From assembly GCF_004296335.1 (NCBI RefSeq), contig NZ_SGIU01000001.1, positions 907,290 through 971,289 on the forward strand: a stretch of DNA of 64,000 nucleotides, read 5' to 3'. How positions within the stretch are numbered: the first letter of the stretch is position 1; the number at the start of each line of letters is the position of its first letter. The position numbers and the translations under genes are program-made. The notes under the pieces were generated by a model, which searched no databases, had not been told where the DNA came from, and saw only the letters and a program-made list of their open reading frames with translations. This document shows, piece after piece, positions 26,532 through 34,383 of the stretch. This stretch comes from Flagellimonas allohymeniacidonis (GTDB lineage Bacteria; Bacteroidota; Bacteroidia; Flavobacteriales; Flavobacteriaceae).

Positions 26532-26560
26532 GGTAAAAGGTAAATATTACCTTAATTACC
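26532..26560. promoter_or_regulatory. nested inverted repeat upstream of the terminase operon
   Basis: AAGGTAA-ATA-TTACCTT at 26537-26553 is a perfect 7-bp inverted repeat. A second pair, GGTAA (26532-26536) and TTACC (26556-26560), lies outside it. It is 64-80 bp upstream of the first operon ATG and is distinct in sequence from the palindrome beside the XRE gene, so a second regulator is implied. A further hairpin-capable pair (CCTTGA 26476-26481, TCAAGG 26496-26501) flanks the start region. Confidence 0.55.
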
Positions 26561-26566
26561 AATACT

Positions 26567-27460
26567 TTAACGTTTAGGGATAAAAAAGTACTCGTTTTTG
26601 ATTTCTTCGAAGTCGTCTAGCTCTTTATGTTTGGATAGATTCTTTGCGGTAGTGTATTGGAATTCAGATGATAACAGATCGGAGGCTAATTTTTGTTTGG
26701 CAGTGACCAAATATCCTTTTTCCAATAGATCATAGTATAACGCCGTAAGAAATTTATGTGATGTGCGCTGCCCATTGGAGGGAGGGTTCCAAGTTTTTTG
26801 GTCTGTGGATATATAATTGTGTTCCTTGAGTAAAGAAATTAATTTGTCATAATCGGACGCATCAAAGAACAAATCTTTGAAACTTTCTGGCGAGTTCACA
26901 TCTTTGGATTTAAGTAAACTTTTAATGAATGTGGAAACAATAGACCTACTTTTGACCACAACTGATTTATAGGCCTCTTGATTCCCATAGTCTGCAGGGT
27001 CCAATAGTTTAGCTATTTGAGCATCAATTTCTTTAAGCCTTGGTTTCAATTGTAATTCGTTAATTTCGGATTGAGTATATCCATCATACCTCATATTCTC
27101 AACGATTTTTTGAATCCTTTCTATATACTCGTTTGCAATAAGTTCGGCGCTTCTTTTTCTTTCAATGCCAACCCATTGCCTTTGATGTTCTTCAAAGTAT
27201 TTTTTGAAAACCTCGAATGGTATGAAATAGCCGCTTGTTGTAGTCAAATTGTGTTGTGAGCTTCCAATTTTATCCACGGAACAGTCATACAGATCCGCAA
27301 CATGATTTAACACAGCATCAAAGGAATCCCTCCTATTCGACTTTTGTGATTCGTTTTTCCAAAACTCCTCCACTTCTGGATGGACTTTTTCCAAAAGAAA
27401 AGTAAATCTTTCCATAGGTTCCATGGAACCCCAATTCACAGAGGCATATTTTCCTTTCAT
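26567..27460 (-). CDS. unknown element protein next to integrase
   Basis: A 297-residue soluble, helical protein with no recognised domain. Conserved-looking stretches include YTQSEINELQLKPRLKEIDA and the C-terminal KFLTALYYDLLEKGYLVTAK. Its start abuts the integrase stop (27461), so it is co-transcribed with the integrase, while the operator at 26532-26560 separates it from the terminase operon. Confidence 0.65.
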   Translation of the reverse strand: MKGKYASVNWGSMEPMERFTFLLEKVHPEVEEFWKNESQKSNRRDSFDAVLNHVADLYDCSVDKIGSSQHNLTTTSGYFIPFEVFKKYFEEHQRQWVGIERKRSAELIANEYIERIQKIVENMRYDGYTQSEINELQLKPRLKEIDAQIAKLLDPADYGNQEAYKSVVVKSRSIVSTFIKSLLKSKDVNSPESFKDLFFDASDYDKLISLLKEHNYISTDQKTWNPPSNGQRTSHKFLTALYYDLLEKGYLVTAKQKLASDLLSSEFQYTTAKNLSKHKELDDFEEIKNEYFFIPKR

Positions 27461-28744
27461 TTATCGTACCTTTTTTAATGGTTCAAAATCCACTTTGAAA
27501 ACATTGTTCACCGCCTCGGATTTGGCCTCGTCATCCACTTGATAGTATTGGTTAAGCACAGCTATGCTTTTATGGCCGCTGATGGAGGCAATTAACTTGT
27601 CGCTAATGCCTTTCCTTTTCATAAGGGTAATAAAGGTACGTCTAGCGGTATGGCTTGAAATGCGCTCGTAGAATGGCATGGTGGAGCGGAGAACCTCTGT
27701 TCCCCGGGTCTGCTCCTTGGTAACCATTTCGTCGTACCCTGCCTTTTTGAATACTTCCTTTATGTACTCATTCTGTTTTTGGTTGGCAATCAGCGGAAGG
27801 CTGTAATCATATTTTCTCAAAATGTACTGAGCAAGTTCGCTCAACGGTATGTTACGGGCCGTTTTTCCGGAATCTTTCTCTTCTTTAAGAATTATCTCAT
27901 TACCATTGAACATTTCACGCCTTATCAGTTTGAGTTCACCAAATCGCATTCCCGTGAGGCACGCAAAAACGAAGACGTCCCTGACCTTTTCCAGACGAGC
28001 GGTTTCAAACTCCTGTTTCATAAGGTGCTCCAGATCCTCCAACTTGAGTGCCAATTGTTTGGTAACCACCTTGGGTTTCAATTTGAATTCCTTGAAATCC
28101 TCCTTGTAAGTATACCCCTCCTTTAGCGCCCAAAAAAGAAATGTCTTTAAAAGTCCCATGTTACGGGAAAACGTATTGTTGATGTGCCCCAATTCGCCCA
28201 TGCAATAGTCCGTGAACTCAGCATGGAACTTTGAATTGATATTATTGAAGGTGATCTTATAACTTCTTTTGGTTTGGAACCGCTCAAGCGTCCTTTTGAT
28301 GATCTCATAGCGCATGACGGTACTAGCAGACCATTTCTGGAGCTTTTTGTTGTGGTCAATGAAATTATCGAATGCGTCGAAGAAAAACCTTTTCTTGCTT
28401 GGATTCCTCTTAAATGATTTGTCGAACTCATCCTTCAATACCTTGGAGGTAAAGTCCTGGTCAAATGATTTGCACCTTGCCTGTATCTCTTCAAACTTGT
28501 CCTTGTATCGGTTAATCTGTGTCGCTATGGAAGATGCAATCTTTGAACGGTTTGATCCATGCCTCAAAGGTTGCCGGTTTTTGAAGTCCCAGCTTTTGGG
28601 GGCAATTCTTTCACCAGTTGAATAGACAAATTTTTTCTCTTCATGTTTAAAATAACAAGAGAACAAGATCAATGTTTTATTGTTGGAGTTCTTTCCCCTC
28701 CCCTGGGGTTCTTTTAGAAAGAACGTGGATTTTATCGTTGACAT
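27461..28744 (-). CDS. tyrosine recombinase (site-specific integrase)
   Basis: A 427-residue integrase of the type common in Bacteroidota elements. It has an N-terminal arm-binding region, a SAM-like core-binding domain (about 120-215) and a catalytic domain with R267 (LTGMRFGEL), the HTARR box at 365-369, H391 (SGHKSIAVLNQYY) and the nucleophile Tyr at 400 or 401. It catalyses integration at and excision from tRNA-Ser. It begins about 150 bp inside the right attachment site and reads inward. Confidence 0.95.
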   Translation of the reverse strand: MSTIKSTFFLKEPQGRGKNSNNKTLILFSCYFKHEEKKFVYSTGERIAPKSWDFKNRQPLRHGSNRSKIASSIATQINRYKDKFEEIQARCKSFDQDFTSKVLKDEFDKSFKRNPSKKRFFFDAFDNFIDHNKKLQKWSASTVMRYEIIKRTLERFQTKRSYKITFNNINSKFHAEFTDYCMGELGHINNTFSRNMGLLKTFLFWALKEGYTYKEDFKEFKLKPKVVTKQLALKLEDLEHLMKQEFETARLEKVRDVFVFACLTGMRFGELKLIRREMFNGNEIILKEEKDSGKTARNIPLSELAQYILRKYDYSLPLIANQKQNEYIKEVFKKAGYDEMVTKEQTRGTEVLRSTMPFYERISSHTARRTFITLMKRKGISDKLIASISGHKSIAVLNQYYQVDDEAKSEAVNNVFKVDFEPLKKVR

Positions 28745-28896
28745 AATTCGTTACCATTTAGTTGACAATTTTTTTTAATTGGAATGTCTTAAAATTGAAC
28801 TGCCAACCACAAATAAATTTACGAAACGACCATATTTAAAGGGTATCCTAAGGTAAAGAGCTATCAAGATTTTATTAACCAATAAAAATTACAATA

Positions 28897-28912
28897 CCCT
28901 CTTCCTCCGCAA
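28897..28912 (+). repeat. attR core
   Basis: Second copy of the 16-bp CCCTCTTCCTCCGCAA core. To its right the sequence TCAAGCGCA is the original chromosomal flank of tRNA-Ser, since the same flank follows the next copy at 29051. To its left is element DNA. Confidence 0.85.
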
Positions 28913-28942
28913 TCAAGCGCAGCTTTTAGCAGCTTAAACAAG

Positions 28943-28980
28943 AAATCCCGCTAAGTCTACTTAAGCGGGATTTTAGATTT
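28943..28980 (+). terminator. terminator, probably the original tRNA-Ser terminator
   Basis: AAATCCCGCT (28943-28952) pairs with AGCGGGATTT (28964-28973); inner AAGT/ACTT extend the stem past a one-base bulge, and T-rich sequence follows. It lies 30 bp beyond attR, where the tRNA transcript would have ended before the element inserted. Confidence 0.7.
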
Positions 28981-29050
28981 AAGATGAGAATTCTTGAAGA
29001 ATTCAAAGTTGCATTTGCTGAATGGGAGGTTCGGGACGCATGAAATGAAT

Positions 29051-29075
29051 CCCTCTTCCTCCGCAATCAAGCGCA
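29051..29075 (+). repeat. third att/tRNA-Ser 3'-end copy
   Basis: Identical for 25 bp to 28897-28921 (core plus TCAAGCGCA). The bases before it, GGTTCG then a 14-base interruption then AATCCC, look like a T arm with an insertion, so this may be the end of a decayed tRNA-Ser copy rather than only an att scar. Confidence 0.65.
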
Positions 29076-29089
29076 AGGCTTGAAAAATG

Positions 29090-29128
29090 AAAAACCGCAG
29101 AATCTTATTCTAGCGGTTTTTGTTTTTA
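29090..29128 (+). terminator. terminator after the third tRNA-end copy
   Basis: AAAAACCGC (29090-29098) pairs with GCGGTTTTT (29113-29121), with inner GAAT/ATTC pairing, then TGTTTTT. It has the same position relative to the tRNA-end copy as the other two terminators in this region. Confidence 0.7.
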
Positions 29129-29174
29129 AGGTATAGGAATTTGCAAAATGCCAAGGAGATGTTGGAACAAAATA

Positions 29175-29214
29175 CCTCTCCCCCTGCAATCAAGCGCAAC
29201 TTCAGGCAGCTTAA
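29175..29214 (+). repeat. fourth, degenerate tRNA-end/att copy
   Basis: CCTCTCCCCCTGCAATCAAGCG is a mutated form of the core plus flank. The following CAACTTCAGGCAGCTTAAA resembles the flank of the attR copy (CAGCTTTTAGCAGCTTAAA). This is the oldest-looking of the copies. No complete tRNA is present. Confidence 0.55.
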
Positions 29215-29338
29215 AAAAAAGAATCCCTTTGATGATTTTGAGGTTTAACATGGACAAACAATCCTTATCATCGATTTTATTCCTATTTTGAGAGTATAGA
29301 GATGTGAAATATATTCCTATAAACAAGTTGTACAAACT

Positions 29339-29704
29339 ATGAAAAAGGTAATTGCGATAGTTGTAGTCCTTGCTTTGAGTTCCTGTAACCTTTTCAAAGA
29401 GAATGGGATTGATTTTAAAATAGTGAACAGTTCGGAATCCCAAATTACTGATGTAAAATTTTATACCACTGAGAAAATACAAATAGCCGAATTTGATAAA
29501 ATTGAGCGCAACAAAAGTGTGTCGGATTTTCTATCAATGAAAGACAATCAGGCTGATGGCGAATATGTTTTAGAGTTTACGCGAGCCAATGGAAAAAAGG
29601 AAAGCAGTGCTGCGGGGTACTATACCAACGGTGGCTCGCTCAACGGCTGGGTTAGATTTGAAATAAAGTCGGATACCACTTTTATAAAATTCGGCAACTA
29701 CTAA
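29339..29704 (+). CDS. small lipoprotein, unknown function
   Basis: A 121-residue protein with a lipoprotein signal (MKKVIAIVVVLALSSC, lipobox LSSC). The mature part is beta-rich (FKIVNSSESQITDVKFYTTE) and ends VRFEIKSDTTFIKFGNY. It is probably surface- or periplasm-anchored. No family recognised. It is the first chromosomal gene after the mobile element and the tRNA-end copies. Confidence 0.75.
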   Translation: MKKVIAIVVVLALSSCNLFKENGIDFKIVNSSESQITDVKFYTTEKIQIAEFDKIERNKSVSDFLSMKDNQADGEYVLEFTRANGKKESSAAGYYTNGGSLNGWVRFEIKSDTTFIKFGNY

Positions 29705-29852
29705 TTATTACACTACTATGTACAACAATGACCACAGGTAATGGCTTGTTCTCACCTATTTCTGAAAACTGCTGGCGGCAGTTCGCTTGGCTGGGTGCCA
29801 TTGTAGTTTAGTGTCACACCAAAAAAAAGTATTAATCTAGGAGTGTTTCGCG

Positions 29853-31760
29853 TTAGAGTGCTTCCTTAATTATTTCCTCAACCACTTCGGGATTAAGTAA
29901 GGTACTGGTATCTCCCAAGTTAGAGGTGTCCTTACTTGCAATTTTTCTTAAAATTCGCCGCATAATTTTACCTGAGCGCGTTTTTGGCAATCCATTGGTG
30001 AACTGAATTTTATCCAACTTCGCAATGGGTCCGATATGCTCTGTAATCACTTGGTTGATTTCCTTCCTGAGGTTATCCTGATCTCGGCCCTCCCCTGCAT
30101 CTTTCAAGGTAACATAACCATATAGTGCATTTCCTTTTATATCGTGCGGAAATCCTACAATCGCTGATTCGGCCACTGCGGGATGTTCATTGATAGCATC
30201 TTCAATGGGAGCTGTCCCAAGATTATGTCCAGATACTATGATTACATCGTCCACCCGACCTGTGATTCGGTAATATCCCACCTCATCCCGAAGGGCACCG
30301 TCCCCGGTAAAGTACATATTTTCAAAAGCTGAAAAGTAAGTGTCCTTAAAACGCTGCTGATTGCCCCAAATTCCCCTTGCTATAGAAGGCCATGGAAATT
30401 TTATACACAAACGCCCCTCTACCTGGTTACCCCTTATTTCGTTACCGGCCTCATCCATCAATGCAGGTTGTATCCCTATAAAGGGTAGGGTCGCATAGGT
30501 AGGTTTGGTTGGTGTGGAAAATGGGATGGGTGTAATCATGACGCCACCGGTTTCGGTTTGCCACCAAGTATCCACAATCGGGCTTTTCTTTTTGCCGATG
30601 TTGTCGTTGTACCAATGCCAAGCTTCTTCATTAATGGGTTCTCCCACAGAACCTAAAACCTTTAGGGAACTCAAATCATATTTTTCAATCAGTTCTGTAC
30701 CCTGTTTTGCCAAGGCCCGAATAGCCGTTGGAGCTGTGTAGAACTGTTTGATTTTATGTTTTTGAACAATATCCCAAAAGCGTCCGAAATCAGGGTAACT
30801 TGGTACGCCCTCGAACATCACTGTTGTGGCGCCATTGGCCAAGGGACCGTAAACAATATAACTATGGCCCGTAATCCAGCCAATATCGGCCGTACACCAA
30901 TAGATATCCTCTTCTTTATACTGAAATACATTTTTAAAGGTGTAAGCGGTATAGACCATATAGCCTCCTGTGGTATGCAGCATGCCTTTAGGCATGCCCG
31001 TGGAACCAGAGGTGTATAGGATAAATAAGGGGTCTTCAGAATCCATAATTTCAGGGGAGCAATCCTTATAAGCCTCATCCAAAAGCGGCTGCAGCCAAAA
31101 ATCACGACCGGATTTCATATTGACTTCGGAATTAATGCGCTTGACCACCAATACACTTTCAACCCCAGGGCACTCTTCCAAGGCCTCATCAACTATTCCC
31201 TTTAAATCGATGGTTTTGGCACCCCGGTATGAACCGTCGGATGTTAAAACCATCTTGGCCTCGCAGTCATTGATTCGGGTGGAAAGTGCAGTGGATGAAA
31301 ATCCGGCAAAGACTACCGAATGTACGGCACCAATTCTTGCGCAGGCCAAAACGGATACCGCAAGCTCAGGAATCATGGGCAGGTAAATGCACACCCGATC
31401 TCCTTTTCCAATGCCCTTCTCTTTTAGCACATTGGCGAATTTGCATACTCGCTCATGCAGTTGTCGGTATGTGATATGCTGGGCACCTTCTTTGGGGTCA
31501 TTGGGCTCAAATAGAATGGCCGTTTTATCCCCCCTTGTTCTTAAATGTCGGTCTATACAATTTTCCGTAATGTTCAGTTTGGCTCCCTCAAACCATTTTA
31601 CCTCAGGTTTTGAAAAGTCCCAACTCAACACCTTATCCCATTTCTTCCGCCAGAGAAAGTGCTCTTCAGCAATTTCTTCCCAAAACCCTTCTGGGTCCCT
31701 TACTGATTTACGATATACCTGAAAATATTCTTCGAAATGTTTTATGTGGTAGTTACTCAT
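29853..31760 (-). CDS. acs: acetyl-CoA synthetase (acetate-CoA ligase)
   Basis: AMP-forming enzyme that activates acetate to acetyl-CoA in the cytoplasm. At 635 residues it has the family's normal length. It has the phosphate-binding loop LYTSGSTGMPKGM, the W-x-T-E-T-G adenine motif (DTWWQTETGGVM), the hinge region ITGRVDDVIIVSGHN, and the C-terminal catalytic/acetylation lysine context KTRSGKIMRRILRKIA. It stands alone; the 270-bp upstream gap to the divergent Crp/Fnr gene would hold its promoter. Confidence 0.97.
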   Translation of the reverse strand: MSNYHIKHFEEYFQVYRKSVRDPEGFWEEIAEEHFLWRKKWDKVLSWDFSKPEVKWFEGAKLNITENCIDRHLRTRGDKTAILFEPNDPKEGAQHITYRQLHERVCKFANVLKEKGIGKGDRVCIYLPMIPELAVSVLACARIGAVHSVVFAGFSSTALSTRINDCEAKMVLTSDGSYRGAKTIDLKGIVDEALEECPGVESVLVVKRINSEVNMKSGRDFWLQPLLDEAYKDCSPEIMDSEDPLFILYTSGSTGMPKGMLHTTGGYMVYTAYTFKNVFQYKEEDIYWCTADIGWITGHSYIVYGPLANGATTVMFEGVPSYPDFGRFWDIVQKHKIKQFYTAPTAIRALAKQGTELIEKYDLSSLKVLGSVGEPINEEAWHWYNDNIGKKKSPIVDTWWQTETGGVMITPIPFSTPTKPTYATLPFIGIQPALMDEAGNEIRGNQVEGRLCIKFPWPSIARGIWGNQQRFKDTYFSAFENMYFTGDGALRDEVGYYRITGRVDDVIIVSGHNLGTAPIEDAINEHPAVAESAIVGFPHDIKGNALYGYVTLKDAGEGRDQDNLRKEINQVITEHIGPIAKLDKIQFTNGLPKTRSGKIMRRILRKIASKDTSNLGDTSTLLNPEVVEEIIKEAL

Positions 31761-32030
31761 TATTGATTATAATATTATTAAACGACCCAAACCAACATTG
31801 TGTTCGGTTTCCAGTAAAAAGGGTTCGTTATAATTCATTTTCATCAAAATTAAATTAGCACAATTTAATCGAATTGCAGCTTTTTGCCTCACGGTTTTTG
31901 GTTGTTGTTTGCCAAAAAATGAAAAGATTCTTTGTTTTGTCTTAGTATTTCCCCATCCAAGTCTTTTTACAACTTCCAAACTCACTAAATTTGTTCTATC
32001 ATTAGAAAGCCCGAACAAACGAGACTTTGA

Positions 32031-32600
32031 ATGGATGAGGTAATATTTGAGTTTTTATCCAAGTATATTGAATTGACCGAAGAGGAAAAGAAAATCCTAT
32101 CGGAACTAAAGTTTATAAAGTCGTTCAAAAAAGGAAGCCTTTTACTAAGGGAAGGAGAAATGTCGAAGGAATGTTTTTTTATCCTTGAAGGTTGCGCTTA
32201 CAGCTACTATTTGGTAGATGGCGAAGTTAAGGTTACGGAGTTTTTTACCGAAAAACAGCCCATAACCCCAGTTAGCTACACTACCAAAAAACCTTCGGAA
32301 TATTACTTGGAGTGTTTGGAAGATTGTATCGTATCCATCGGGTCACAGGAAAGAACCGCTGAACTTATGACAAAAATGCCGAGACTTGCTGAACTGGGCC
32401 CTGCCTTTCTTGAAGATGAACTCGCATCCCAGCGAATGAAATACGATACTTTCATAAAACTGTCTCCAGAACAGCGCTATCAAAATCTTCAAAAACAGTC
32501 TCCGGAGTTATTGGATAGGATTCCACAATATCTGATTGCTAGCTATTTGGGCATTAAACCAGAATCGCTAAGCCGAATCCGTAAGCGGATTTTGAAATAA
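32031..32600 (+). CDS. Crp/Fnr-family transcriptional regulator
   Basis: A 189-residue protein with a cyclic-nucleotide-binding-fold beta roll (about 20-120; KGSLLLREGEMSKECFFILEG) and a short C-terminal helical region with a likely HTH (PQYLIASYLGIKPESLSRIRKR). No Fnr-type Fe-S cysteines and no obvious cAMP-contact arginine are visible. It heads a small rightward cluster and probably regulates it. Confidence 0.9.
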   Translation: MDEVIFEFLSKYIELTEEEKKILSELKFIKSFKKGSLLLREGEMSKECFFILEGCAYSYYLVDGEVKVTEFFTEKQPITPVSYTTKKPSEYYLECLEDCIVSIGSQERTAELMTKMPRLAELGPAFLEDELASQRMKYDTFIKLSPEQRYQNLQKQSPELLDRIPQYLIASYLGIKPESLSRIRKRILK

Positions 32601-32717
32601 GAACTTTCCTCTTTCAACACATCTTTCACAGGGGCATTGGCTTGTTTGTCATTTCTTAACCCAAATCAATGAAAATCTGTTTTGAGCACCGCAATTTTGC
32701 GCCTCAAAATAAGACAA

Positions 32718-33110
32718 ATGAAAAAACACGAGATTGAAAGGCGGCCCTTGCTATCTACCTTATGGATATTTGTTCTCTTCAACATGATCTTTCGAGACTT
32801 GCACCAATTTGCCAATGCGGGTTTTGTTCAAGAACTCATGTCCTTGGAAGTTAGGGAAGAGCTTGTACTCGTTTTTGGGTTCGTCCTTGAGATTCCTATT
32901 GCAATGGTGCTTTTATCCCGAATTTTAAGGGACAAGGCCAATAAATGGGTAAACTTCCTAGCTGTTGTCATAACCCTGCTGGGAATACTAAGTGCGCTAC
33001 CTTCTGCGGATATGGATGATGTATTCTTCGCTGTTATGGAATCCGCAGCCCTTGTCGCCATAATCCTCGTTTCATGGCGACTGCCTTCACAAAGTAAGCT
33101 TCGACTTTAA
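32718..33110 (+). CDS. small membrane protein (DUF6326-like)
   Basis: 130 residues from ATG 32718; an earlier in-frame ATG at 32682 adds 12 unlikely residues. Four membrane helices. The first, LLSTLWIFVLFNMIFRDLHQ, resembles the conserved N-terminus of DUF6326 proteins as I recall it. Function unknown. The stop codon is immediately followed by the ATG of the alcohol dehydrogenase-like gene. Confidence 0.7.
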   Translation: MKKHEIERRPLLSTLWIFVLFNMIFRDLHQFANAGFVQELMSLEVREELVLVFGFVLEIPIAMVLLSRILRDKANKWVNFLAVVITLLGILSALPSADMDDVFFAVMESAALVAIILVSWRLPSQSKLRL

Positions 33111-34112
33111 ATGCAAAACATGAAAGCGATTGTTTGCACCAAATACGGAGGGCCCGAAGTTCTAAAGCTTCAAGAAATTGACACCCCTATGCCCAAAGAC
33201 AATGAGATACTGGTGAAGGTTCATGCAGCAACTGTTACTACTGCGGGTCTTATTGGTCGAAAGGGTGAACCCATTTTTACCCGATTGTTCAGCGGGTTAT
33301 TTAGACCAAAAAACAACATTTTGGGAATGGAGCTTGCTGGTGAAATTGAAGTCATGGGCAAAAATGTCTCTTCTTTTAAAATCGGGCAGAAAGTTTTTGG
33401 ACTTACAGGCATCACATTGGGTGCCAATGCCGAATACATTTCCCTACCAGAAGATGCCGCCGTGATCACGAAACCAAACAATATGGACTATGAAGAATCC
33501 GTGGCTCTTATTGAAGGTGGATTAACCGCATTCAACTTTCTCAAAAACAAAGCAAAAATCCAGCGGGGTCAAAGGGTGTTGATCTATGGAGCCTCTGGGT
33601 CGGTCGGAACCGCTTCCATTCAACTTGCCAAATACTATGGCGCCGAAGTCATCGGTGTCTGCAGCGCTTCGAATCTGGCCTTGGTAAAATCGTTAGGGGC
33701 CGATCGGGTCATCGATTACACCAAAGAGGACTTTACCCAAAATGGTGAAACCTACGATATTATTTTTGATACCGTCGGTAAGCGCTCATTTCTAGATTGC
33801 AAAAATTCCTTGGAGTTAGATGGAATTTATCTCGATACCACGGGATTATCCACCGTTTTGCATATGATATGGACTTCTCTTTTCAGCAAGAAAAAAGCCA
33901 GTTTTGCTGCTACCTATATGCGAACTGCCAAAGTACTTAAGCAAGATCTTGCCTCCTTAAAAATATTGATAGAGAAAGGGGCAATACAGTACGTCATTGA
34001 TAGACGTTATCCGCTTGAGGAAACAGCAGAAGCCCACAGATATGTTGAGACAGGCAAGAAAAAGGGGAATGTGGTCATCGCTATAGATCACAACTTGCAA
34101 ACCGAACCCTGA
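33111..34112 (+). CDS. zinc-type alcohol dehydrogenase / quinone oxidoreductase-like protein
   Basis: A 333-residue medium-chain dehydrogenase/reductase. It has the GroES-like N-terminal domain and the nucleotide-binding motif QRVLIYGASGSVGTASIQLA with the NADPH-type loop that follows. The catalytic zinc cysteine of true alcohol dehydrogenases is absent, favouring NADPH:quinone reductase or enoyl reductase activity on reactive carbonyls. A second start, MKAIVCTKYGG, lies three codons in and is equally plausible. It is in the Crp/Fnr cluster with no gap to the preceding gene. Confidence 0.88.
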   Translation: MQNMKAIVCTKYGGPEVLKLQEIDTPMPKDNEILVKVHAATVTTAGLIGRKGEPIFTRLFSGLFRPKNNILGMELAGEIEVMGKNVSSFKIGQKVFGLTGITLGANAEYISLPEDAAVITKPNNMDYEESVALIEGGLTAFNFLKNKAKIQRGQRVLIYGASGSVGTASIQLAKYYGAEVIGVCSASNLALVKSLGADRVIDYTKEDFTQNGETYDIIFDTVGKRSFLDCKNSLELDGIYLDTTGLSTVLHMIWTSLFSKKKASFAATYMRTAKVLKQDLASLKILIEKGAIQYVIDRRYPLEETAEAHRYVETGKKKGNVVIAIDHNLQTEP

Positions 34113-34163
34113 AAACACTGCTGCCGCTTACAAACTATTGAGAATTGGGTTTGCCCTTGTTGT

Positions 34164-34211
34164 TAAATATCGGGGAACGGTAGTGAGCAGATGTAAAACA
34201 ACCGATATTTA
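34164..34211. repeat. 10-bp perfect inverted repeat in the intergenic region
   Basis: TAAATATCGG (34164-34173) and CCGATATTTA (34202-34211), separated by 28 bp, about 170 bp upstream of the esterase start. It could be paired operator half-sites or a structured leader. No regulator can be assigned. Confidence 0.4.
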
Positions 34212-34383
34212 CCATGGAAAATGGCCCTTTGCTTTCTTGTTGATTATGAAATCAACATAAAAAAAGCAACTATGCTATTTGATGGTAAGGAATAGTAAGG
34301 ATTGATTTTAATAGGGATTATTGTTTTGCAGATATCAATATTTTATTCGCCCAAAACTTGAAATAAACAAACCCAAAAACCAT

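Larger units (their letters stand above)
14569..28912. mobile_element. integrated element with terminase genes but no virion genes (candidate phage satellite)
   Basis: About 14.3 kb inserted at the 3' end of tRNA-Ser, bounded by a 16-bp direct repeat at 14569-14584 and 28897-28912. The right end carries a tyrosine integrase about 150 bp from its repeat. Then come an unknown, an excisionase-like protein, a winged-helix protein, three unknowns, and TerS- and TerL-like proteins. The left end carries an XRE repressor and cargo genes. No portal, capsid, protease, tail or lysis gene is recognisable. The size, the packaging genes and the absence of structural genes suggest a phage satellite that borrows virions. 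The alternative is a decayed prophage; intact frames and tight gene packing argue against heavy decay. Confidence 0.85.

Noticed and set aside
28745..29338. A second complete tRNA-Ser gene beyond the element
   Set aside because: Only 3'-end fragments are present; no anticodon arm or D arm can be found upstream of the copies.
31767..32018. 83-codon frame between acs and the Crp/Fnr gene
   Set aside because: It occupies the divergent promoter region, has no recognisable domain and atypical composition; more likely non-coding.
34239..34256. Hairpin GTTGATT-ATGA-AATCAAC as terminator
   Set aside because: It lacks a following T run on either strand in the right position, and the stem is AT-rich; not a convincing terminator.
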